NCBI RefSeq assembly: GCF_001661965.1
Contig: NZ_LYWZ01000020.1
Coordinates: 266,287 to 330,286, forward strand
DNA length: 64,000 nt
Origin: Croceicoccus mobilis
Lineage (GTDB): Bacteria; Pseudomonadota; Alphaproteobacteria; Sphingomonadales; Sphingomonadaceae
Direction of reading: 5' to 3'
In this document: positions 37,897-44,516 of the stretch, piece by piece
Layout: the number at the start of each line of letters is the position of its first letter
How positions within the stretch are numbered: the stretch's first letter is position 1
Translations under genes and position numbers: made by a program
Notes under the pieces: model-generated
What the model was told of the DNA's origin: nothing
The model's database searches: none
What the model saw: only the letters and a program-made list of their open reading frames with translations

Positions 37897-37899
37897 GGT

Positions 37900-39393
37900 A
37901 TGGCGGAAGGGTCCTCGCACCTCGAGCCGGGTGAGAGTGAACCCGCCAAGGCTGGCCAGTCCGAGCAAACGGTCGGGGGCGTGCAGCCGGGCGAATCTGC
38001 GCCAAAGGGGCCGATCCGGCCGAAGATAAACCTTGGCGCGGGCCATACAGGTTCGCTCGCCCGGCGCATGATGCTGATCGCTGTGGGGTGGATCGCGGTG
38101 CTGCTGCTGGGCGGGGGCATTGCGCTCAACCAGACGCTCACCGGTCTCGTCACCCGCAATTTCGACGAACAGCTCGACTACATGCTCACCGCCATGGTCG
38201 CCTCGGTCGAGGTGGGGCAGGATGGCGACGTGTATTTCTCAAGGCCATTGGGCGACCAGCGTTTCCTTGAACCCAATAGCGGTCTTTATTGGCAGATCAC
38301 CGGCAAGGGGCATGAGGATTTTCCCTCGCGCTCTTTGTGGGATCGCACGCTGACCGTGCGCGAATCCGATCACATGGAGCCGCAGGTCTATGACAGCGGG
38401 CAGTTTTCGGGAGAGCCGCTGCGCGTTATCCAGCGCCCCATCTTCCTGCCGGGCAGCGATACGCAATGGTGGTTCGTCGTCGCCGCCAGCCGCGAAGAGC
38501 TGGATGTGCAGCTGTCGCGCATCCGGCGCATCCTCTTGTTCTCCTTTCTGGCTCTGGGCGTCGGGCTGATCGCCATGGCGCTGGCGCAGACATGGCTGGG
38601 CCTGTCGCCACTTCGCGGCATTCGCCGCGCGATCCAGCGTATCCGCATGACCGGCGAAACCCGTGTGACGGAACCGCTGCCGCTGGAGGTCCAGCCGATG
38701 GTGGAGGAGCTCAACATGCTGCTCGCGCACTCCGAAAAACAGGCCGAGGAAGCGCGCGCGCACGCAGGCAATCTGGCACATGCATTGAAAACGCCGCTCA
38801 CCGTCCTCAACAATGCCGCGCATGACAAGGCGCCGGGCCTGCCCGAAATGGTGGAGCGCGAGGTCGCGGCGATGCGGCGGCAGGTCGATCACCACCTTGC
38901 CCGCGCGCGCGCCCTGGGTCGCCGCGCGGCGGGCCTGTCGCGCGCCGACATGCGCGAAAGCGCCGATGCGGTGGAACGGGCGGTTTCGCGCCTTTACGCC
39001 CATGTCCGTTTCGACCTGTCCGGCCCTTCGGCTGGATCGCCGCGCGCGATTGTCGCCATCGAGCGTCAGGATCTCGACGAGATCCTTGGCAATCTGATCG
39101 AGAACGCGGCGAAATATGGCGGCGGGAGTGTTTTCGTGACGCTGGACGCGATGCCGGGTTCGCAGCTGTGCGAAATCTGGGTGGAGGATGACGGCGCAGG
39201 CATCCCGGCCAAGGATCGCGAACAGCTTTTCGCTCGCGGCGCGCGGCTCGATACCAACAAGCCGGGCACGGGCCTTGGCCTCGCCATCGTGCGCGACGTG
39301 GTGGAGATCTATGGCGGCAAGGTCGAACTGGACGAAAGCGAAGACCTTGGCGGCCTGCTCGTCAAGCTTTCCCTACCGCGGGCGGCAGCCTAG
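37900..39393 (+). CDS. Sensor histidine kinase, PhoQ/FeuQ-like
   Basis: 497 residues. A Gly/Pro-rich N-terminal 50 residues precede a first membrane segment (LIAVGWIAVLLLGGGI), a periplasmic sensor of about 130 residues, a second segment (LLFSFLALGVGLIAMALA), HAMP-like linker, and the DHp box with His294 (LAHALKTPLTVL). ATP-binding boxes follow: N (GNLIENAAKYG), G1 (VEDDGAGIP), G2 (GTGLGLAIV). It should phosphorylate the regulator encoded just upstream and probably responds to an envelope signal via its sensor. The stop overlaps sufE's stop by 3 bp in the opposite direction. Confidence 0.94.
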   Translation: MAEGSSHLEPGESEPAKAGQSEQTVGGVQPGESAPKGPIRPKINLGAGHTGSLARRMMLIAVGWIAVLLLGGGIALNQTLTGLVTRNFDEQLDYMLTAMVASVEVGQDGDVYFSRPLGDQRFLEPNSGLYWQITGKGHEDFPSRSLWDRTLTVRESDHMEPQVYDSGQFSGEPLRVIQRPIFLPGSDTQWWFVVAASREELDVQLSRIRRILLFSFLALGVGLIAMALAQTWLGLSPLRGIRRAIQRIRMTGETRVTEPLPLEVQPMVEELNMLLAHSEKQAEEARAHAGNLAHALKTPLTVLNNAAHDKAPGLPEMVEREVAAMRRQVDHHLARARALGRRAAGLSRADMRESADAVERAVSRLYAHVRFDLSGPSAGSPRAIVAIERQDLDEILGNLIENAAKYGGGSVFVTLDAMPGSQLCEIWVEDDGAGIPAKDREQLFARGARLDTNKPGTGLGLAIVRDVVEIYGGKVELDESEDLGGLLVKLSLPRAAA

Positions 39394-39806
39394 CCCTCAG
39401 CTGCGATGCGGCCTGCGGTTTCGCGGATCAGCGCGATCATGTTGGGCACCCCCTGCGTCCGGTTGGACGACAGCTGGTTCCTGAGGTCGAAGGGTTCGAG
39501 CAGCGCCGCAATGTCGGTCTCTGCCACCTGTGCGGCTGGCTTGTCCTGCACCGCGGCAATGACCAGCGCGACGATCCCCTTGGTGATGGCGGCATTGCTG
39601 TCGGCAAGGAAATGCAGCTTGTCGGTTTCTTCCACCCGCGTCGGATAGACCCAGACGGCGGCGGAGCATCCCTTTACCTGCGTCGCCTCGGTCTTCAATG
39701 CGGCGGGCATGGGTTCCAGCTCTCGGCCCAGCTCTATCAGCAGGCGATAGCGTTCGTCCCCTTCAAGGAACTCATATTCTTCGGCGATGTCGTCAAGGCT
39801 GCGCAT
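39390..39806 (-). CDS. sufE: SufE-family cysteine desulfurase sulfur acceptor
   Basis: 138 residues, normal for SufE. Cys47 in VKGCSAAVWV is the persulfide-accepting residue, with TEATQVKGCS and DSNAAITKGIVALV typical. SufE passes sulfur from SufS to the Fe-S scaffold. The suf operon is not in the window, so this copy is separate. It follows the Psp operon on the same strand by 44 bp, in which an 8 bp hairpin lies, so co-transcription with psp is possible but uncertain. Confidence 0.94.
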   Translation of the reverse strand: MRSLDDIAEEYEFLEGDERYRLLIELGRELEPMPAALKTEATQVKGCSAAVWVYPTRVEETDKLHFLADSNAAITKGIVALVIAAVQDKPAAQVAETDIAALLEPFDLRNQLSSNRTQGVPNMIALIRETAGRIAAEG

Positions 39807-39816
39807 GGTGCAGCGC

Positions 39817-39841
39817 GCTAGCGGGGCATGGGGCCGCTAGC
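39817..39841. repeat. Inverted repeat between the psp operon and sufE
   Basis: GCTAGCGG (39817-39824) and CCGCTAGC (39834-39841) are perfectly complementary with a 9 nt loop. No T-run follows in the minus direction, so it is not a clear terminator; it may attenuate read-through from psp into sufE. Confidence 0.5.
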
Positions 39842-39850
39842 AAGGGGGGA

Positions 39851-40099
39851 TCAGAGATCGACCCCGCTGGCGATGGCCTCAAGGCGGCGGATGCGTTCTT
39901 TCAGATCCGCGATCTCGATGCGGGCAGCGGCGGGTGCCACGCCCTTGTCTTCGGGTTCGAGGGCGGGGCGGGCAGTGCCCTGTTCCAGCTCACGCGTTTT
40001 CAGCGCCAGCCAGCCCTGCCAGCCGTAAAGCAGGGCCCCTGTCACGACCAAAAGCGCAATAAACGAAAACAGGGGCAGGGCAGCGATTTCGAAGCTCAT
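39851..40099 (-). CDS. PspB-like small membrane protein, third extra copy
   Basis: 82 residues. One N-terminal membrane segment (FSFIALLVVTGALLYGWQGW), then a Pro/Ala-rich linker and a short C-terminal coiled coil ADLKERIRRLEAIASG. The coil fits the pattern LxxRhxxhE seen in PspB and in the two preceding genes, although here the usual Arg after Glu is Ala. It is the last gene of the psp operon, 11 bp after the neighbouring PspB-like gene. Function unknown; a stress-sensing or PspA/PspC-tethering role is inferred from context. Confidence 0.7.
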   Translation of the reverse strand: MSFEIAALPLFSFIALLVVTGALLYGWQGWLALKTRELEQGTARPALEPEDKGVAPAAARIEIADLKERIRRLEAIASGVDL

Positions 40100-40110
40100 C
40101 TCTCAGCTCC

Positions 40111-40374
40111 TCACTTGTCGCGCAGCAGCTCGATCTCGTCGGCGAGACCCAGCTTCTGCCGTTCGTCATAGGCGATGCGTTCCAGCACCTTCACCCGGTC
40201 CTTCAGCTCGGCAACCTCGGCGCGCAGGCGTTCTTCCTCGGCGGTGTCGCGGCGGGCAACGGGTCTGCCTTCGTCATCGGTGGCGAAACCCACGCTGGCA
40301 TTATGGCGCGAGCGCATGAACTGCGTGACCGAAACGATCAGCACGATCAGGACTATGGCGCTCCACAAACTCAT
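40111..40374 (-). CDS. PspB-like small membrane protein, second extra copy
   Basis: 87 residues. A membrane segment at the very N-terminus (AIVLIVLIVSVTQFM) is followed by a charged linker and a coiled coil with LKDRVKVLERIAYDERQKL and a tail EIELLRD that is shared with the preceding gene (QIEALRD). This gives the same plan as PspB: short anchor then leucine-zipper-like helix. Spacing of 13 bp from the upstream gene and 11 bp to the downstream one marks operon membership. No enzyme motifs. Confidence 0.75.
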   Translation of the reverse strand: MSLWSAIVLIVLIVSVTQFMRSRHNASVGFATDDEGRPVARRDTAEEERLRAEVAELKDRVKVLERIAYDERQKLGLADEIELLRDK

Positions 40375-40387
40375 TTCGATCTACTCC

Positions 40388-40678
40388 TCAAACCTCGTGA
40401 CGCGGGCTGGTGACGGGCGGGTTCAGCCGTTTGTCGCTGTCCTCGTCGCGCAGCGCCTCGATCTGGCGGGCAAGGTCATAGCCCTCTGCCGTCACAATGC
40501 GCTCCAGCACGCGAACGCGCTCTTCCAGCTGCGACGTGTGCTGCGCATATTGCGCGGCCTTTTCAGCGGTGGCGCCCACCTGCATTTCGGCAAGTTTCGA
40601 CTGGTGCTTGGTCCAGACGATGAAGCTGACCATTACAAACGGTGCGGCAACCGCAACCAGTCCGATGAGATCACCCAT
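40388..40678 (-). CDS. PspB-like small membrane protein, first extra copy
   Basis: 96 residues. Membrane segment GLVAVAAPFVMVSFIVWTKH, then a coiled coil with LEERVRVLERIVTAEGYDLARQ, close to the PspB motif of the adjacent gene (LDDRMDTVERLVASENTDF), followed by QIEALRD and a disordered charged tail. It lies 27 bp after pspC. The position and sequence support a duplication of pspB. Function beyond this is unknown. Confidence 0.8.
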   Translation of the reverse strand: MGDLIGLVAVAAPFVMVSFIVWTKHQSKLAEMQVGATAEKAAQYAQHTSQLEERVRVLERIVTAEGYDLARQIEALRDEDSDKRLNPPVTSPRHEV

Positions 40679-40705
40679 GATATACAGTCCTCCTAAACTA
40701 TTGTC

Positions 40706-41083
40706 TCAGCGCAGCTTTTCGATTTCGGCCGAAAGCTGGCGATTGGACGAGACGTAATATTCCTCGACATGGGCCAGGCGGCGATCGATGTCGCGGAACT
40801 TGGCCTTCACCTCGCGCGCCGAACGGGCCGGCGACTGGCGCACGCCCTGCCAGAACTTCTGCTGTTCCTGCGTGTCGGCATAAAGATGGGCGGGCTTCTT
40901 CGACGCCATCATGCCAAGCGCGAAATAGATGATCAGCGGCCAGCCCATCATCAACGTGGTGATGACAAAGCCGAGGCGGATCCAGATCGCGTCGATCCCG
41001 GTGTAGTCGGACAGTCCGGCGCTGACGCCCAGGAACTTCCCGTTGACCTTGTCGCGGTAAAAGCGGGTGCGTTCGGTAACCAT
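40706..41083 (-). CDS. pspC: Envelope stress membrane protein PspC
   Basis: 125 residues. The PspC domain spans RFYRDKVNGKFLGVSAGLSDYTGIDAIWIR and a membrane segment (VITTLMMGWPLIIYFALGMM), followed by the C-terminal coil LAHVEEYYVSSNRQLSAEIEKL. PspC is the inner membrane sensor that, with PspB, binds PspA on envelope stress. Its start shares one base with the pspB stop (TGATG), so the two are coupled. Cytoplasmic C-terminal coil could pair with the PspB-like coils. Confidence 0.92.
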   Translation of the reverse strand: MVTERTRFYRDKVNGKFLGVSAGLSDYTGIDAIWIRLGFVITTLMMGWPLIIYFALGMMASKKPAHLYADTQEQQKFWQGVRQSPARSAREVKAKFRDIDRRLAHVEEYYVSSNRQLSAEIEKLR

Positions 41084-41370
41084 CAGCGGGTCCTTTCCTT
41101 CATCATGCGGTCAAGCTCGGCGAGCTTGGCGTTGTCGGCTTCCTGGTCCGCGATCAGGCGGGGCTTCTGAAAGTCGGTGTTCTCGGAGGCGACGAGCCTC
41201 TCGACTGTGTCCATGCGGTCATCAAGGCGCTTGGCGAGGTTGTAGAGTTCCTCGAGCATGGCCTCGTCTCCCTGCGTCAGCGAAGGCGTGGTCTTCCACT
41301 TGGTGACATAGTGAAAGAGCATCCACGGCAGGCCAATGAAAATGCAAACGATGACGATGATGTCTTCCAC
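41083..41370 (-). CDS. pspB: Envelope stress membrane protein PspB
   Basis: 95 residues from a GTG start at 41370 with GGAGG 9 bp upstream; a longer frame to 41406 overlaps pspA and lacks such a site. The N-terminal membrane segment (DIIVIVCIFIGLPWMLFHYV) and the coil LAKRLDDRMDTVERLVASE match PspB, with an additional 25 residue charged C-terminus. PspB anchors PspA and PspC interactions. It is 4 bp downstream of pspA and overlaps pspC by 1 bp. Confidence 0.88.
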   Translation of the reverse strand: MEDIIVIVCIFIGLPWMLFHYVTKWKTTPSLTQGDEAMLEELYNLAKRLDDRMDTVERLVASENTDFQKPRLIADQEADNAKLAELDRMMKERTR

Positions 41371-41374
41371 GGCC

Positions 41375-42070
41375 TCAATCCTCCTTGCCCGTGCTGCCCT
41401 GCGCATCGCCCTTCAGGGCGCGCTTCATGGCTTCCAGTTCCTCGTCCACCTTGTCGGGGGCGGACAACCCTTCGATCTGCTGGGCCAGGCTGGGCTCGCC
41501 CTTCATCGCCATGCCAAGCGCATCGGCGTGGCCCTCGGCGTAATCCACCCGGCGTTCGAGCATTTCGAAACGGGCCAGCGCCTCGTCGACGCGTTCGGTG
41601 GTCATCAGCTTCCTGAGGCGCACGCGGTTTTCCGCGCTTTCGAGGCGGGCCGCGATCATCGACTGGCGGCTCCTTGCCTCGCGCAGGCGCTGCTGCAGCT
41701 TGGCGATGTCTTCCTCGTTCGCGCGCAGGCTTTGCTCAAGGACATCCATTTCCTCAGCCAGTTGCGCGGCCAGATCGGTCGCCTTGCGCTTTTCCATCAG
41801 CGCGGCGCGGGCCAGATCCTCGCGGTCCTTCGACAGGGCGAGCTGCGCCTTGTCGGCCCAGTCGGCCTGCAGCCGTTCCAGCTTGACCGCGTGGCGCTGC
41901 ATTTCCTTTTGATCGGCGATGGTACGGGCAGCGCCTGCGCGCACTTCCACCAGCGTCTCTTCCATCTCGACGATGATCATGCGGATCATCTTTTCCGGAT
42001 CGTCCGCCTTTTCGATCATGTCCGAAAAATTCGCGGCGATGATGTCACGGGTTCGATTGAATATTCCCAT
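41375..42070 (-). CDS. pspA: Phage shock protein A / IM30 family
   Basis: 231 residues from ATG 42070 (GGAG 8 bp upstream), which gives MGIFNRTRDIIAANFSDMIEKA, the amphipathic membrane-binding helix that starts known PspA proteins. The rest is a long coiled coil with ADDPEKMIRMIIVEMEETL and LERLQADWADKAQ. PspA binds stressed membranes and, when free, holds PspF inactive. The same frame runs on upstream to an ATG at 42328 with its own Shine-Dalgarno (AGAGGA), so a form with 86 extra N-terminal residues is possible. Head gene of the pspABC array. Confidence 0.93.
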   Translation of the reverse strand: MGIFNRTRDIIAANFSDMIEKADDPEKMIRMIIVEMEETLVEVRAGAARTIADQKEMQRHAVKLERLQADWADKAQLALSKDREDLARAALMEKRKATDLAAQLAEEMDVLEQSLRANEEDIAKLQQRLREARSRQSMIAARLESAENRVRLRKLMTTERVDEALARFEMLERRVDYAEGHADALGMAMKGEPSLAQQIEGLSAPDKVDEELEAMKRALKGDAQGSTGKED

Positions 42071-42328
42071 CAATTGGGCTCCGTTCTGCCTGAGGCTGTT
42101 GCCGCCGCGAAAGCGGATCGGGTCTTCCTCCCGTCCCTGATCGCTGCGTGAATTATTGTCCCGCGATTGACGCAGCCGCGCAACCTCCCGGTCAAAGCGC
42201 GAGCCGCGGGTCCGGCCCGCGTCCTTTTCGCTTTCTGCCCAGGGCGTGTCGCGCAGGGCGCGAATGTCGTCGGCCCTGTTTTGGGTCGGGGTCGGCGTCT
42301 CGGGGGAAAGATCGTTCTTGTCATCCAT
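42071..42328 (-). other. In-frame 86-codon extension of pspA with its own ribosome-binding site
   Basis: The frame of pspA continues 86 codons upstream to ATG 42328, preceded by AGAGGA at a spacing of 6. The stretch is highly charged (many Asp, Glu, Arg) with high GC at third codon positions, and no stop separates it from pspA. It begins MDDKNDLSPETPTPTQNRAD. Whether ribosomes start here, at 42070, or at both cannot be told from the sequence. Confidence 0.55.
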
Positions 42329-42358
42329 GTCGCATCCTCTCGCGGGTTATCTCGACCT

Positions 42359-42541
42359 TCAGGCCAACACGTATGCGGTGATCGGTGCCGCGATCCGCGG
42401 GCTGCACACCGGCGAAAACCCCGAGATCTCGCCGGAGATGGCGTAGACGCTCAACGTCAGCATGGTCACGGTGGCAATCACGCTGACCATGGCTGGGCTC
42501 GCGGCCTTGGCGATCAGTCTGGTTGCTGGTTCGAAGTTCAT
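42359..42541 (-). CDS. Small single-span membrane protein leading the psp operon
   Basis: 60 residues. The start ATG 42541 has GGGGA four to nine bases upstream, and codon third positions are GC-rich. One membrane segment (PAMVSVIATVTMLTLSVYAIS, residues 15-35) is followed by a short periplasmic or cytoplasmic tail (SGFSPVCSPRIAAPITAY). It sits between the sigma-54 promoter and pspA, with a predicted leader of about 25 nt, so it would be the first product of the induced operon. No family recognised; comparable in size to PspD and PspG, but no sequence similarity is claimed. Confidence 0.55.
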   Translation of the reverse strand: MNFEPATRLIAKAASPAMVSVIATVTMLTLSVYAISGEISGFSPVCSPRIAAPITAYVLA

Positions 42542-42577
42542 GATGTCCCCACATCTTGGCGATACATGAACATATTA

Positions 42578-42592
42578 GCAGGAAGCGTGCCA
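42578..42592 (-). promoter_or_regulatory. Sigma-54 (-24/-12) promoter for the psp operon
   Basis: On the minus strand the site reads TGGCACG-CTTC-CTGC. The -24 GG and -12 GC are exactly 10 bp apart as required, and only one base differs from the TGGCACG-N4-TTGC consensus. It points toward the small membrane ORF and pspA, and pspF, the matching enhancer-binding activator, starts 115 bp away on the opposite strand. Confidence 0.85.
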
Positions 42593-42620
42593 GTTTAAGA
42601 TAAGCGCGTATTATCAATGA

Positions 42621-42664
42621 CTTGGCAGTTTTTGGCCGGAATTGCGTGCGAAATAATTGCCAAG
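42621..42664. promoter_or_regulatory. Candidate PspF enhancer region (inverted repeats)
   Basis: CTTGGCA (42621-42627) and TGCCAAG (42658-42664) are perfect inverted copies 30 bp apart. A second looser pair, GCGTATTAT (42606-42614) and ATTTTACGC (42672-42680), encloses it. All lie 14-102 bp upstream of the sigma-54 site, where PspF enhancer sites are expected, and overlap the region that must hold the pspF promoter. Binding is not shown. Confidence 0.4.
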
Positions 42665-42706
42665 AGTTGGGATTTTACGCTAATTATCGGCGCATGGCCA
42701 AGTCGC

Positions 42707-43765
42707 ATGGATAGAGGCAAGCAATTCGTCGGGCAATCGCCCGCCATTCTCGACGCGGTCGAGAGGGCGTCGCGCGCGGCCGCCCTGTCGCGTCCCGTTC
42801 TTGTTATCGGCGAGCGCGGCACCGGCAAAGAGCTGATCGCCGAACGACTTCACCACCTGTCCGACCGCTGGGGTGAGCCGCTCGTCGTCATGAACTGCGC
42901 CGCATTGCCCGAGACCTTGATCGAGGCGGAACTGTTCGGTCACGAGGCGGGCGCGTTCACCGGCGCGTCAAAGGCGCGGGCAGGGCGGTTCGAAGAGGCC
43001 GATGGCGGCACGCTCTTCCTCGACGAACTCGGCACGCTGTCGATGGCGGCGCAGGAACGCCTGCTGCGCGCGGTCGAATATGGCGAAGTCACGCGCATCG
43101 GCGCATCCCGTCCGGTGCAGGTCGATGTCCGCATCGTGGCCGCCACCAATGAAGATCTGCCCGCCATGGCCGAGCACGGCGAATTTCGCGCCGACCTCCT
43201 CGACCGGCTGAGCTTCGAGGTCATCACCCTTCCGCCCCTGCGCGCGCGTGAGGGGGACATCATGGTGCTGGCCGATTTCTTCGCCCGCCGCATGGCGGTG
43301 GAACTGATGTGGGAGGAATGGCCCGGTTTCGCCGAAAGCGTGATGGACCAGCTGGAGGCCTATCCATGGCCCGGCAATGTTCGCGAACTGCGGAATGTGA
43401 TCGAGCGCGCCGTCTATCGCTGGGACGACTGGAGCCGCCCGGTGGGCGAAGTCGTGTTCGATCCCTTTGCCTCACCCTGGGCGCCCAAAAGCAGTCATCG
43501 GGCGAAACCGGCAGAAGCTGCGGCTGGCACGCCGGCGCCTGTCGAAATTCGACCGATGTTCGATTTCGCTGCCGTTACCGACCTGCGCGCCGCGGTTGAC
43601 GGGCATGAACGCGCCATCGTCGAAAGCGCCTTGGATCGCCACCGCTGGAACCAGCGCAAGGCGGCGGAGGCGCTGGGCCTCAGCTATGACCAGATCCGCC
43701 ATTGCATCAAGAAGCACGCCCTGAACGAAGGAGCGGAAGAACGCGGCGGTGGAAAGGCGGCCTGA
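42707..43765 (+). CDS. pspF: PspF, sigma-54-dependent enhancer-binding activator of psp
   Basis: 352 residues from ATG 42707; a longer frame to 42617 adds no domain. It lacks a receiver or sensor domain, like E. coli PspF, so its activity is set by PspA binding. AAA+ motifs: Walker A GERGTGKE (35-42), GAFTGA (82-87, contacts sigma-54), Walker B TLFLDELG, and [13 protein letters not shown]-terminal Fis-type helix-turn-helix ([22 protein letters not shown]) binds enhancers. It is divergent from the psp operon. The Pro/Ala-rich linker before the HTH is longer than in E. coli. Confidence 0.94.
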   Translation: MDRGKQFVGQSPAILDAVERASRAAALSRPVLVIGERGTGKELIAERLHHLSDRWGEPLVVMNCAALPETLIEAELFGHEAGAFTGASKARAGRFEEADGGTLFLDELGTLSMAAQERLLRAVEYGEVTRIGASRPVQVDVRIVAATNEDLPAMAEHGEFRADLLDRLSFEVITLPPLRAREGDIMVLADFFARRMAVELMWEEWPGFAESVMDQLEAYPWPGNVRELRNVIERAVYRWDDWSRPVGEVVFDPFASPWAPKSSHRAKPAEAAAGTPAPVEIRPMFDFAAVTDLRAAVDGHERAIVESALDRHRWNQRKAAEALGLSYDQIRHCIKKHALNEGAEERGGGKAA

Positions 43766-43924
43766 GCAAGCGCCCAAGCGACTTGCTTTTTCGCGTACTT
43801 GCGCCTATCTGCCGATTCATCCCGACATTGTCGTGCACAAGGCCGGGCCGGCGCCGCGAGGCACCGGCGCGATTTTCTGCATTTGTGGCACATGTCGGGG
43901 CCCAAGGATTTGCCAAGGAACCGA

Positions 43925-44515
43925 ATGACCGATCTTGCCCGCCTCACCGATCTGATCGAACAGGAAGTCACCGCTTGCGGTTACGATCTCGTGCGCGTGA
44001 AGCTGTTCGGTGCCGATGAGGAGCGCACGCTCCAGATCATGGCCGAGGATGGGAATACCGGTCAGCTGGTGATCGACCAGTGCATGGCGATCTCGCGCCG
44101 CGTTTCCGATGCGATCGACAAGCGCGAAGAGATGGGCGACGAGCTGATCGAGGGCGCCTACCGGCTTGAGGTTTCCTCGCCGGGCATCGACCGCCCGCTG
44201 ACCCGCCAGAAGGATTTCGCCAACTGGGCCGGGCACGAGGCGCGCATCACCCTGTCGAAAAGCGCCGAGGCGCCGGTCGGCAACAAGCGCACTTTCCACG
44301 GCGATCTGATCGGGATCGAGGGCGAGACCGTTTCCATCGAGGACGCCAAGATGGGCCGGGTCGAAGTGCCTTTCGCAGATATTCACGCGGCAAAGCTGGT
44401 TCTGACCAACAAGCTCATCGCCGCAACCACCCCGCTGGACACCACCGGGGCCGACGAAATTGAGGAATCAACATCCGAAGACGGGGCAGACAGCCTCGCC
44501 AATCAGGAAGACTGA
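43925..44515 (+). CDS. rimP: Ribosome maturation factor RimP
   Basis: 196 residues. ATG 43925 was chosen because AAGGA lies six bases upstream and MTDLARLTDLIEQEVTACGYDLVRVK is the family start; the open frame extends further upstream without homology. RimP acts in 30S maturation. YRLEVSSPGIDRPLTRQKDF is the family signature. The C-terminal acidic tail is typical of alphaproteobacteria. First gene of the rimP-nusA-ylxR-infB unit; nusA follows after 1 bp. Confidence 0.95.
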   Translation: MTDLARLTDLIEQEVTACGYDLVRVKLFGADEERTLQIMAEDGNTGQLVIDQCMAISRRVSDAIDKREEMGDELIEGAYRLEVSSPGIDRPLTRQKDFANWAGHEARITLSKSAEAPVGNKRTFHGDLIGIEGETVSIEDAKMGRVEVPFADIHAAKLVLTNKLIAATTPLDTTGADEIEESTSEDGADSLANQED

Positions 44516-44516
44516 C

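Noticed and set aside
42622..42636. A second sigma-54-like site (TGGCAGTTTTTGGC) on the plus strand toward pspF
   Set aside because: The GG-GC spacing is off by one base from the required distance, so it would not be used by sigma-54.
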